Shown piece after piece: positions 24,461-33,960 of a stretch of 64,000 nucleotides of DNA. Below the pieces are notes generated by a model. That model did not search any database, was not told where the DNA came from, and worked only from the letters and a program-made list of their open reading frames with translations. The translations under genes were made by a program, and so were the position numbers. Positions within the stretch are counted from its first letter, which is position 1; every line of letters begins with the position of its first letter. Source of the DNA: Stratiolaelaps scimitus (lineage: Eukaryota; Arthropoda; Arachnida; Mesostigmata; Laelapidae); NCBI GenBank assembly GCA_019614645.1, contig JABWDB010000036.1, positions 1,426,001 through 1,490,000 of the forward strand, read 5' to 3'.

Positions 24461-27400
24461 TCACACAACTTCCAAGGGGTACAGAAGTTGGGCCGCCCGC
24501 CTTGTCTGGTATCCGTTTGCGAACTTCACGGTATACGTCCGGATGACATCATCGCGGCCGACGTGGCGATCGACGATCCGAACCAACTGCCATTTCACTC
24601 GGGGCAGATTATCATCCTTGAGCAGACAAACGTCGCCCACCTCGACTACTTTCGGTTGACCCCGTCTGTCCAGGTTGGCCGTGCGCAGCTGGAGAAGGTA
24701 GTCGCGATACCAACGAACCGACAGAGATTTGAAGTAGTTGGTACGTTGCAGCAGGGCGGCATGAAGGCTTTCGGGTGAGGGAGCAGGATCGCGCGGCAGT
24801 TGGCCGTTGGGACCAAGCTGATCTAGCGGACTGATGGAACAGATTGCCGGCCCGACCGGTCCACCGTACAGGAGCTGAGCCGGAGTTATGGCATGAGGTT
24901 CTTCGGGGTCTCCATCGACGTAGGTGAGTGGGCGGTCATTGACAATGGCGGCGAGCTCACAAACAATGGTCCGCAGCTCTTCAAAACTAAGCAGACTGCG
25001 ACCCAATGTCTTGGCAAGCGCCAACTTGACCGTACCCACAACCCTTTCGAAGAATCCCCCGTGCCAGGGGGCATGTGGACAGTTGAACGTCCACCGGACT
25101 CTCCGCTGTGCGAGAAGTTCTTGTGTCTCAGCATAATGGACGGAGTTGAAAAGCCGTTTGATGTCGCTGGCGGCCTTGACGAAGGACCTGGCGTTGTCGG
25201 AGATCAGCTGATTGCATCCGGGACGCGAAGCAAGAAAGCGTCGGATGGCGAGATGGGTCTGGGGGGTCGACATCTGAGGCACTATCTCTAAATGAACGGC
25301 ACGAATACTCGAACAAGTGAACAGAGCAATATAATTTTTAACCGTACCTTCGCGCGACCGCGTATAGAAAGGGCCACAGAAGTCCAGGCCAGCAGTCTCA
25401 AATGGGACGACCAGGGAGACCCTCTCAGGCGGTAATGGAGCCTGGACTTGATCTGCCGCGGTGCCGTGCGACCTACGACAAACAACGCACCGGCGGAGAA
25501 GCGACTTGATGACCTGGCGGGCTCGCGTAATCCAGAAACGACGACGAAGAGTAGACAGAACCACATTAATCCCAAAGTGGGCATTAATACGATGGGTGTG
25601 CAGGACCAGCAGCACAGACAGACGCGACTCCCCCGGGAGGACAAGCGGGTTTGCCTCGTCATAACTGTAGTGCGGGCCCTTGGTCAATCTCGTTCTGGCA
25701 CGCAGTAGACCATCTCCGTCAAGGAACAACGTAAACGCCGCAAGCTTAGACTTCATTGGTGTTCGCTCCCCTGCTCTGACAAGCGCGATTTCTTCGTTGA
25801 AGTACTTGTTTTGCGTCCACCTGATGAGGTGCTGTTCGGCGATTCGGCGGGTCTCGGCGCTGTCCAGTTCGGTTAAGCGACGACATCGACGAACGAAGTT
25901 GACTAGATTCGAGACGACTCGGATGGCACTCTCTAAGCTACTGAAGCGATCTAGGTCGACCATCGGTGCCAACGGGACCACGGGTGCGACTACTGTGCGG
26001 AGTTCCACGGCGAGCTGGGGCGGTATGGCGTTACTCGGGACGCGGAGCTTCCTGGCGGGCCGTCGGTCTTCCGGAAGATGCAGCCAATCGGGACCGGCGA
26101 ACCATTCGGAGTTCTCCTTGAGGTCCGAAGCCGATACGCCTCGAGTGGCGAAATCAGCTATGTTCAGTGTTCCAGGAACGTGGAACCACTCGTCAGGGGC
26201 AGAGTGTCGCCGGATCTCATTCACTCGGTTACAAACAAACGCCTTCCAGCGCGATGGTGTCTCGGCTGTACACCAGTAGTACGTGACGGTGGAGTCAGTA
26301 TAATGAAAAACTCGGTCCACCTTGACCATGAGGCGCTCCGACAGAAATGATCGGAGGCGTGCTGAGATAACGGCCGCCATTAACTCTAATCGAGGCAGCG
26401 TTATTACATCGCGAGGGGCAAGTCGAGACTTGGCCATCACGAGAGCGCAGCTACTGGTGCCATCTTCATACAGGGTCTGAAGGTAGGCAACGCTGGCGTA
26501 CGCGACGTCAGACGCATCGCCGAAGACGTGGAGATGATAGGCCCGGATAGGCCGTCCAGCCGCACTGTACTGGCGAGGTATTTGCAGTCCACGTAGATCG
26601 TCCAATTCAGCAGCCCATGTGTGGAATGACGCCCGAAGAGGGCCAGTCACATCCTCATCCCAGCGAAGCTGCCGAGACCAGAGCTGCTGAATCATGAGCT
26701 TGCCCCGTAGGCTGTACGGAAGCAGCCACCCGATGGGGTCAAACACGGAGGCAACGAAGCGCAGGACGGTTCGCTTGGTGATGCGTGACAAACTAGCGGC
26801 GTCGCGGACGAGGGTGGCCAGCTGGAACTGGAAGTGGTCCTCCGTAGGAGACCAGGAAAGTCCCAGCACCTTGAGTAACCCACCTTGTGCTAAACAGGGA
26901 TCCGTCGAGGTGATTCCGCGCTTTTCAAGATAAGACATGACGGCCGCTGCGTTCGTCTTCCACTTCGCTAAGCGCATGTTAGCCGACTCAAGCCATGGGA
27001 TGATCTTTTCGACAAAGCTACGCGCTTCAGAGGTCGTGGCGAAGCTGCATAGAAGGTCGTCGTGGTAAAATAAGTCACCGAGGTGGCATGTAGACGCGGG
27101 ATCCACTCGACGAAAGATCTCGCGGAGCGTCGCTGCAAGGAGAAAGCCGCTAGGGGCTGCTCCCCAAGTGACCTTTTTCATCTGGAAACAACGGATGTTG
27201 ACGTCAGATGGTCCTTGCCAAAGAAATCGAAATAGCGTGCGGTCGGCCTCGACGAGGTTGAGCATCATGTAGGCACGAGTGATGTCAACGGACAATGCCA
27301 CCTCATGCAGACGGAAGTTCAGCAACAACTTCACAAGATCAGGGTTAAGATTGGGCCCTGGCAGTAGGTGAGCATTCAGGGACGTTTGGCCCGGAGCCGA

Positions 27401-30073
27401 AGAAGAACAATCAAATACAATTCGCCATTTGTCCCTTTGGTCGACTCGGGTAATCACCTGGTGGTGCGGCATAAAATACGTCCCATCAAGGGCGCCAGGC
27501 TGATTGAGATCGGCATAACTCACTTCTTCTGCGTGACCATCCTCGACAAACAACATGATTTCGGCATGGTAACGATTGAATGCCTCGGGGTCCCGAAGCA
27601 ACGACCGCCGCTTGGATTTGAGCCGTCGGAGTGCAGTGCCCAGGTTATTTGCCAGTTGTGCAATCGACGCTCTCTTCGGCATAGCGACGGTGTACGAATG
27701 ACCATCGTAGGAGACGCTTTGGCGAAATTGCTGAACAGCGTCAGCCTCATCGACCGACAACGGCGACTCCACGGGGTCCTGAACTCCCACGGCCTCGAGT
27801 GACCACAGGCGCTCCACGTCGCGAGCGGGCTTCGAAAGGGCGGCGGCACAGCAGGCTGTATGCACCCGCACAACATCGATCTTGCCGGTGGTAGCTGACG
27901 CTTGGCCACCGACGACCCAGCCCAGCTTTGTTTTGGTGGCACCGATTCCGTCAATAACCAGTTCCGGCGACTCCATGTACACCAGCTTGTAATATTGATC
28001 CATTCCGATCAGCAAAGCGGGTGCTTCGGGTACGGAGCCGTCGGTATATGCCGTGTCTGCGAGCGAATGCGATCGTCCAAACAACTTCACGGCCTCCAGG
28101 ACGCCGGTAGAACACTCGTTCTGGGGATTGACACCGAAGTCATACGCGTATGCCGACACCTCGATCCGTGTCTTGTCGTCGTGACAGCTTGTCAGTCGTA
28201 GACGGTACTTCTTCGTGGTGATTGAGTGCTCGCTTGCGAACCCTTGTATCTGCAAGTCGGTTTTGCACTGGGGTCTGACTCCCGGCAGCTTCGCGATGAG
28301 TGCAGGTGAGACGAAACTGATCATGCTGCCAGTATCTAAGAAAACGCGAATCGGAAGCCGTGCGCCGCCATGGACTACAAATGCATTCGCAGTCATCACT
28401 AGAGAGGGCGACATCGCAGCAGAGGCAGCGGTGGTCACCATGGCGGACGCGGTTGTGGACTGAGTGCCATGCCGGTTATCTGGTGGATGCATGGCACTGT
28501 AGTGTTCCCTGCTGTTGCATTTTGTGCACGGAGAAACAGTCCCTTGACATGTCTGGTTGTCCGGGTGGCTTGATCGGAAACACACGCGACACCTGCGTTG
28601 CTGCTCGATAATTTCACAACGCTGCTTGTATGATAAATTGCTGGAACATCTCGATGGGATGTGGCCTTTGTCGTGGCAAAAGAAGCATGCCCGCCGCCGG
28701 GAAGAGTTAACAATTGGAGTCACGGTCGATGGCATGTTCTCAGTAGGTGGCCGCCTTGCTGGGAGCTGAGGCGTCGGGCCACCGTGGCGGCGTGTCGGTC
28801 GTTGTTGACTCCGGTGAGACGTCGGAGGTGGTACTTGTTGCTGCAGCTGCTGGTGACCACGGTGTTGCTCCTGGACGAACATCGATTGCTCCTTGTGGCT
28901 TGTGTACCGTTGAAGAAATTCGACAAGGCTTCGAATACGTTCTGCAGCCTTATCACCAGGATGCTCAACACCGTGAGCGCTCTCACTGTTGTCCGACTGG
29001 GCGGAGCTAGGGGCATTTAACCGTAATTGACGATCTTCGAAATCGAATATAAGTCGATCCGGGACGGAGGCACGTACTGCCACTTCAAACGACAACGCAT
29101 AGTGGGGTAACGTGAGCCCCAGTCCACTCATAGACATCATCGTCCCCTGAACGTGGTTGATTAGTCGTCGCAACCCTTTGACGTCGCTCGAGGATCGCAC
29201 TGCAGGAACGTTTACCAACCGGGACATCGCCTTTGTCCGTTCAAACTCTACCTGACCGTAATTATCGTCTAATAGATTGAGCGCAACATCATAGTTTGTG
29301 TCATTGATGTCCAAGCAGCTGATTAATTCACGAGGAGGACCCCTCAGGAGCTTCAGTAAAGCCACAAGACGGTCGGCTCCGGGCGCAGTGGTCCGCCTGT
29401 CTACCCAGTTCTTGAACTGGCTCCGCCACAGCCGATAACTCAGCTGATCTCCATCGAAAGTTTCGGGAGAGACGTCGAGAGTGGGCGGAGGAGCAGCAAC
29501 AACAATCTGTGGTGACACTGACTGCAGTGGCGCGGTGGAGAGAAGAGGGACAGCCGCGGCAGATCCATTGCTAGCAGGCGACACGGACGCGATGGTGGCA
29601 TGGTCGGGTGGAGAGAAGGCGCGGCTGGCGTGAGCGGCGGCGTCTGTCGACTCATGTCGAGCAGCTTCGGCATGCAACCTGTTGAGATATGCCAAGCAAT
29701 CTCGCACTCGTTCTCGATGATCCTCAATGCCATCGATTTCCTTCTCCAGCTCAGCTTCATTCAGCTCAGGATGTTCGATGATTTTGTTATCCAGATCACT
29801 CGTGTCAGACTGCCTCGCCTTTATTTTATCGATGAGTTCGATGAGCTGGCTACAGTTCTCCTCAGTACCCGAAGTGTATGAGCGAGCAACTGCTTCATCG
29901 GCCAAAAATTTATTTCGTTGCACAGTACGAAATCTCCGTAAGGCTTTGATTGCCTTGGTCGGCACTGTGTTAGACATTTGCCGCGCGGCGGCAGCACCAT
30001 CTTGCAATGGCTGGTTAGAGGCGTCGGCCGATCCGCCCTGCCTTTGGGACGCCGGGGAGTGTTCGAGAGCCAT
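24461..30073 (-). CDS. gag-pol: BEL/Pao Gag-Pol polyprotein
   Basis: One open frame of 1870 codons from the first ATG (30071-30073); the frame itself opens slightly further upstream at a TTG. Domains by residue: Gag with a coiled N-terminal part (about 30-140) and a DUF1759-type core (about 200-390); CCHC zinc knuckle Cys463-Cys466-His471-Cys476 with further Cys/His knuckles to about 530; aspartic protease with Asp-Thr-Gly-Ser at 580-583; reverse transcriptase with first catalytic Asp930 and a Tyr-His-Asp-Asp box at 1003-1006; RNase H with Asp1186, Glu1230, Asp1260 and Asp1307; integrase zinc finger (His1494, His1499, Cys1529, Cys1532); integrase core with Asp1564, Asp1626 and Glu1676; DUF5641-like tail at about 1785-1868. 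Together these package the RNA, mature the polyprotein, copy RNA to cDNA and insert it. All key residues are present and there is no stop or frameshift, so the protein is probably functional. The RT box is YHDD, where BEL/Pao usually has YVDD. Confidence 0.97.
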   Translation of the reverse strand: MALEHSPASQRQGGSADASNQPLQDGAAAARQMSNTVPTKAIKALRRFRTVQRNKFLADEAVARSYTSGTEENCSQLIELIDKIKARQSDTSDLDNKIIEHPELNEAELEKEIDGIEDHRERVRDCLAYLNRLHAEAARHESTDAAAHASRAFSPPDHATIASVSPASNGSAAAVPLLSTAPLQSVSPQIVVAAPPPTLDVSPETFDGDQLSYRLWRSQFKNWVDRRTTAPGADRLVALLKLLRGPPRELISCLDINDTNYDVALNLLDDNYGQVEFERTKAMSRLVNVPAVRSSSDVKGLRRLINHVQGTMMSMSGLGLTLPHYALSFEVAVRASVPDRLIFDFEDRQLRLNAPSSAQSDNSESAHGVEHPGDKAAERIRSLVEFLQRYTSHKEQSMFVQEQHRGHQQLQQQVPPPTSHRSQQRPTRRHGGPTPQLPARRPPTENMPSTVTPIVNSSRRRACFFCHDKGHIPSRCSSNLSYKQRCEIIEQQRRCRVCFRSSHPDNQTCQGTVSPCTKCNSREHYSAMHPPDNRHGTQSTTASAMVTTAASAAMSPSLVMTANAFVVHGGARLPIRVFLDTGSMISFVSPALIAKLPGVRPQCKTDLQIQGFASEHSITTKKYRLRLTSCHDDKTRIEVSAYAYDFGVNPQNECSTGVLEAVKLFGRSHSLADTAYTDGSVPEAPALLIGMDQYYKLVYMESPELVIDGIGATKTKLGWVVGGQASATTGKIDVVRVHTACCAAALSKPARDVERLWSLEAVGVQDPVESPLSVDEADAVQQFRQSVSYDGHSYTVAMPKRASIAQLANNLGTALRRLKSKRRSLLRDPEAFNRYHAEIMLFVEDGHAEEVSYADLNQPGALDGTYFMPHHQVITRVDQRDKWRIVFDCSSSAPGQTSLNAHLLPGPNLNPDLVKLLLNFRLHEVALSVDITRAYMMLNLVEADRTLFRFLWQGPSDVNIRCFQMKKVTWGAAPSGFLLAATLREIFRRVDPASTCHLGDLFYHDDLLCSFATTSEARSFVEKIIPWLESANMRLAKWKTNAAAVMSYLEKRGITSTDPCLAQGGLLKVLGLSWSPTEDHFQFQLATLVRDAASLSRITKRTVLRFVASVFDPIGWLLPYSLRGKLMIQQLWSRQLRWDEDVTGPLRASFHTWAAELDDLRGLQIPRQYSAAGRPIRAYHLHVFGDASDVAYASVAYLQTLYEDGTSSCALVMAKSRLAPRDVITLPRLELMAAVISARLRSFLSERLMVKVDRVFHYTDSTVTYYWCTAETPSRWKAFVCNRVNEIRRHSAPDEWFHVPGTLNIADFATRGVSASDLKENSEWFAGPDWLHLPEDRRPARKLRVPSNAIPPQLAVELRTVVAPVVPLAPMVDLDRFSSLESAIRVVSNLVNFVRRCRRLTELDSAETRRIAEQHLIRWTQNKYFNEEIALVRAGERTPMKSKLAAFTLFLDGDGLLRARTRLTKGPHYSYDEANPLVLPGESRLSVLLVLHTHRINAHFGINVVLSTLRRRFWITRARQVIKSLLRRCVVCRRSHGTAADQVQAPLPPERVSLVVPFETAGLDFCGPFYTRSREGTVKNYIALFTCSSIRAVHLEIVPQMSTPQTHLAIRRFLASRPGCNQLISDNARSFVKAASDIKRLFNSVHYAETQELLAQRRVRWTFNCPHAPWHGGFFERVVGTVKLALAKTLGRSLLSFEELRTIVCELAAIVNDRPLTYVDGDPEEPHAITPAQLLYGGPVGPAICSISPLDQLGPNGQLPRDPAPSPESLHAALLQRTNYFKSLSVRWYRDYLLQLRTANLDRRGQPKVVEVGDVCLLKDDNLPRVKWQLVRIVDRHVGRDDVIRTYTVKFANGYQTRRAAQLLYPLEVV

Positions 30074-30434
30074 TAGATGCGGTGTAGGAGCACACAATTA
30101 CTGAGTCGCCGTACAGTCACTGAGTCACTTTGGAAGCTACTGAAACCTCACAAGTCACTGAAGTCACAAATTTTGTTCACAAAAATCACTCGTTTTTTGC
30201 GCAAAACATCACTCACGTTTTGGGATGCTTGAATTAAGGTTGTTTCCTCTGATGGAAGCGAACGCTACTTTGGCCAAGGCCCGTGGCGACTCCCAGAGGG
30301 ACACTATTACGTCTCAACGCAAGTCACGATGGTGACTTGTGGGTTGGCACAGTTTTGGGAGGTGGATGTACACAATGTAACCGTAGTTGCGTTTTTTCGA
30401 GAACAGGTTTCGAGAGTAGAAACCAAATGAGCAA
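30074..30434 (-). other. Untranslated leader of the BEL/Pao element
   Basis: The stretch between the primer binding site and the Gag start is free of long frames in element orientation. It would contain the packaging signal, although no specific structure can be read with confidence. Confidence 0.6.
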
Positions 30435-30452
30435 ATCCTGGTCACGGCACCA
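30435..30452 (-). promoter_or_regulatory. Primer binding site, probably for tRNA-His
   Basis: On the minus strand this reads TGGTGCCGTGACCAGGAT, starting one base after the 5' LTR. Its complement ends TCACGGC-A-CCA. A TCACGGC 3' acceptor strand pairs with a GCCGTGA 5' strand, which is the acceptor stem I recall for arthropod tRNA-His. The 18-base match position and TGG start are those of a first-strand primer site. The tRNA identity rests on memory of the acceptor stem. Confidence 0.85.
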
Positions 30453-30453
30453 A

Positions 30454-30886
30454 TTTGAAATATTGGGGATCGGATTGAATCGGACGATCCACAGGGGATG
30501 GCTCGTGATGTATGGCCACTCCTTTAACACGGTTCTCGGGCTCTACTAATTGCTTAGAGGGAACACACGCAACTTACGGCCGGGTTCTATGGTGACCGGC
30601 ACCCAACTCATTTATTCATGGTTACTGGAATTGCGGTTAGCGCAGTTGAGTTGTCATTTACGCTTTGTGAGAACATTTCACAATATCGAATTCAGGCGAT
30701 TATTCACATATGTACAAAATGAATGTTTTTGAGACAACGCCTCGATTTCTCGGTAAAGAGAGCGTGTCAGCTTTCAAGTCTAAGAAGCCGCAAGGCGACA
30801 CCTGATGGTGTCGTATGTCTCCAGTATTTTTAGTCACGATTATTATTAACTGTATTATTACACAATTTAACTACGAGAATTTGACA
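30454..30886 (-). repeat. 5' LTR of the BEL/Pao element
   Basis: 433 bp and identical to the left LTR apart from C at 30516. It should hold the promoter of the element. The same hairpin (30796-30813) and AATAAA complement (30611-30616) are present. The boundary is set by the duplication GCAAT at 30887-30891 and by the primer binding site on the inner side. Confidence 0.95.
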
Positions 30887-30891
30887 GCAAT
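30887..30891. repeat. Target-site duplication, right copy (GCAAT)
   Basis: Exact repeat of the five bases at 23956-23960; both abut the LTRs. Confidence 0.9.
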
Positions 30892-31570
30892 ATCCAATTC
30901 GGGGATTCGGTTGCTGAGATACATGACGTATTGATAATATATCATTATTGTGTATCTTAATATATACAATAATTAGTGATACAGTTGGGGACAGTCTCGA
31001 GACCGTAATGGTCAGTCCCGAGGGGGGCGCTGACATTGCCGGAACAGTTCTGCAGAAGATGCTGATAGCCAGTCAGCCCTGATAAAAAGAAAGGAGTCCT
31101 TGAACTATAAACTGCAAATTGAGACTTACCTAAATAGCATCACGTTTCGATACTCGAGCGAATATTCGAGGCTGGCAATCGTGAACAAAGAACGGACTAA
31201 CTGAACGTACGATTTATAATTATTCGTTTTATAAAACTTAAGATCTGAGAATATAAATTCGGAGAATAATTATATAGGATTTTCGATACCACGACGTCAG
31301 AGGAATAGGTGTCCTGGCTCTTGCATATGATACAGCGATCTAAGTTTATGTCACTACTTTATATTCTAATTCCCCAGGGGCCAACACGAAGAGGAGAAGC
31401 AGCTCGGGAAGATATCTTCTACCATATCAAATATGGCAGATATGTTGATAAAAGTTGCGGACATCGAATCCATTTATTCTTATAGGCTGGGATATTAACA
31501 TCAAATATTCGTTGACTCAGTATACACTGTTGCGTTTTCTGTTAAATGGCAAAAGTGGTTACATTTTGTG

Positions 31571-31623
<53 letters not shown>

Positions 31624-32459
31624 ATATATACTGCACCAGTCAATGTTCTCAGAGAACAAGCCTCACTGGTAATTATGCAAAGTGGAACATCGTGTCCACC
31701 GTGCTACCAGATAGAGTGTTTTTACTGCGTTATTTGGATTGAGGGGTGCTTCAAGAATCCAATACAATAATCCAAAAGAATCCAATACACCTTTATTAAC
31801 CAAAAGGTGTGGTACAGCGATTATTAAAGAAATTACATAAATTGATAGAAGCGAAGGGAATTTTTACAATTGTGGTAATAGCAAATGTCCCCTACCTGAG
31901 TTTCTCGTATGAGACGTGCGACTCTCCAAGAAAACAAATTATTTAGCTTTTCGGTACGCGCCACTGACGCAGTCCGCACTGTGCATCCACTGCGCAGTTT
32001 GGGTTTGGACGAAATTCGATGAAATGCTCATCGAGAGAAGCATCGATTCGAATAGACAAAAGAACAAGTATATTTTGATTATTTGAACAAATCGAAAGAA
32101 CGTTCCGTAGACGTTAAATGGTTGCATTACGGCCACCCTCATGCCACATACTCGAATTTCGTAGGCGAGATGAAGTCGTTCGTTATTTGACGCTTGCTGT
32201 GATTTCCGGTGATATCAGGCGCAAACATTGCCGCAATATTTGCGCAAACAGTTCGAGTTGGGCTCATGGTTGCCGCTTGGCCTATGCATAACATGGTGAA
32301 AATCGTGTATTGCAAAACGAGTGTTACAATGTCTCGGTTCGTTCGGAGTGCCTCTCCCATTCATTTATCGTTGGTCATCGCATCCCTATTGTAAAATTCC
32401 GGGTCGATATCTACCATCTTTCTTTCCTGCATCCCACTGAATTCCGACCAAACTGACAT
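30892..32459. other. Non-coding stretch with a long (AT)n array
   Basis: No gene recognised. The main feature is the AT array at 31575-31630. The last 300 bases before 32460 may be the decayed 3' end of the LINE that follows on the minus strand, but no motif could be read in them. Confidence 0.45.
31575..31630. repeat. (AT)n microsatellite, 56 bp
   Basis: Nearly pure TA dinucleotide array with one TT interruption near 31610; the longest AT array in the window. Confidence 0.95.
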
Positions 32460-33760
32460 CACTGGTATAACTGAAAACGACGCCTCAGATCTTCAATAAA
32501 TATGGGAGTGTCGCCAAGGCCGTTGGCCGGTATGTTTCGCGCCGCACCGTATAATCCCATAACGTGTTTCAGAAATGCAGGCTTCACTTTGTTCAGCTGT
32601 TCGAGTTGTGCGGGGAAAGATGTTCCCAAGTAACTTCGAGCCTCTAGGAAGTAACAGGCGCAGTCTTAATGATGAACAACTTAAACGTTGTCTGTAAAGA
32701 CAGCTTTGGTGGCGATTGTATACCGATACTCGCGACCAGCGCTCGTCACATTCTGTCCATGCTGTGTTCGGTGTATCAACGACCGTTTGTTGGCATGATC
32801 GCACCCAGGTACTTGAAGCTGTTGACGAATTTCAGGGTAGATCTGTCTACATGTAGCGGACGGGACGATGGCGATGTGCCCTTCCCGGCGAAACTTTATG
32901 GCTTCTGTCCTGTCCATAATGATCGTCAGTCCGACTTCTTCCACGTATCCAGACTGCCTCGTAAGTACCAGCTGAACATGAAAGCGACTCTTACCAAAAG
33001 TGACAAGGTCATCTCCGTAGAGCAGCATCTTCACATGGTCAGTCGTGCCCGTTACTCGGGCCGGGAGATCGCTTAGCAGCAGCGAGAGTAACTGCTGTTG
33101 TTGCCTTGCTGTTGTTGCCCAAGTTGTCGCCTTTCTCTGCATCAGTAGTTTGAGCGTAGGGTGACAGAGGGACCACTCCGTCATCGATCTTCACTGAATT
33201 CTTCGAGTAAAACGGCCACAATAAGCTGCAGAGTGTTCGACGGAACTGCACACATTTCCAACTTGTGAAATATTTTGTCCCGCGAATCGAACGCAGACCT
33301 GAAATTCAGGTATACTGCGTAGAGAGGCTGCTTTTTTTTTCTCTAATAACGCGATGTACTTCTCGGAGTAGGATGCTGCACGCTGTGATGGTACAGTGTC
33401 CTGGGTGAAATCCATGCTGCTCTGCCGGCGATGAGAAGCGGCTAAAGTTTGTAGCAGCAGCTCTGCCTTGTTGAATTGAAGGTGCTCAATCAGTATAACA
33501 CCTCCATGACGGAGAATTCCGCCCTAAGAAGCTCGCGCGCTGCCGACATTAGTTCGTCCCAGGCGGCGGCGACGAGCTTCTGCAGTGCCCTATTAGTGAG
33601 AGACTGAGGGGATTGGACAGGCAGGTGGACGCTCCCTACGAATCTACCTGTGAGGTTCTTTAGTTGCATGCCGTACCAGCTTCTCTTCCTCACGTTCAAG
33701 ATACTCTCGGGAGGGCTTTCTGAAGAGTCCGACGATATCAACCCTTCAAAAGACTACAGA
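32460..33760 (-). pseudogene. Decayed non-LTR retrotransposon (LINE) reverse transcriptase
   Basis: Reading the minus strand from high to low coordinates, the LINE order is clear across shifted frames. First comes a Glu-Gln-His-Gly-Phe-x-Pro-Gly box (about 33420), then a Tyr-Ala-Val-Tyr-Leu-Asn-Phe-Arg-Ser-Ala-Phe-Asp segment (about 33310; first catalytic Asp region, usually VxLDFSKAFD). Next is Tyr-Gly-Asp-Asp at 33008-33019 (usually YADD), followed by a Gly-Leu-Thr-Ile-Ile-Met-Asp-Arg-Thr-Glu-Ala segment. Near 32500-32640 comes the thumb-like Tyr-Leu-Gly and Gly-Leu-Tyr-Gly-Ala-Ala-Arg-Asn segments. An intact copy would reverse-transcribe its own RNA at a nicked target. Several frameshifts and a stop make it dead. 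The clade (Jockey, CR1, R1 or I) cannot be fixed from the pieces. Confidence 0.8.
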
Positions 33761-33824
33761 GCCTCATACACGAATACAGCTCAGCCAGTAGGTGAGCACG
33801 TCCTACGCCATTACTAAAAAAAAA

Positions 33825-33960
33825 CTCGTTTTTCGAGCTGACCCTCAGCTGTTCGTTCCCCTCCTATCTGACAGGCGTCAGCTCTTAACCTTTTAGGTAT
33901 TACTATGAGGACCTGTCGGGGTCACCCTTGCCCATTCTCTTCCGCAATTACTAAGACTCG
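33825..33960 (-). repeat. tRNA-derived SINE, 5'-truncated copy
   Basis: The minus strand matches the 3' half of the two SINEs near 44-45 kb: a block around CCCCGAC, then CTCATAGTAATACCTAAA, GGTTAAGAGCTG, CCTGTCA-ATAG and GGGAACAGCTGAG. The tRNA-like head is missing. Its tail differs from the others: a short stem CTCG-AAAAA-CGAG followed by nine T, where the 44-kb copy ends in poly-A. It sits directly upstream (in its own orientation) of the LINE relic, though no shared 3' end with that LINE is visible. Confidence 0.8.

Larger units (their letters stand above)
23956..30891 (-). mobile_element. Complete, young BEL/Pao LTR retrotransposon with target-site duplication
   Basis: The element (LTR to LTR, 23961-30886, 6926 bp) lies on the minus strand and is flanked by a perfect 5-bp duplication GCAAT (23956-23960 and 30887-30891). 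In its own orientation the order is 5' LTR (30886-30454), primer binding site (30452-30435), untranslated leader, Gag-Pol frame (30073-24461), a purine-rich tract, and 3' LTR (24393-23961). The fused Gag-Pol order protease, reverse transcriptase, RNase H, integrase, plus the C-terminal DUF5641-type tail, is diagnostic of BEL/Pao. The LTRs differ at a single base in 433 and the coding frame is unbroken, so the insertion is recent and may still be mobile. No envelope-like frame follows the integrase. Confidence 0.97.

Noticed and set aside
24449..30104. Many plus-strand open frames (60-199 codons) across the BEL/Pao element, and TTG-started extension of the Gag-Pol frame to 30097
   Set aside because: The plus-strand frames are antisense shadows of the Gag-Pol frame. 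The eight extra codons begin with TTG, and the first ATG at 30073 is the more likely start.
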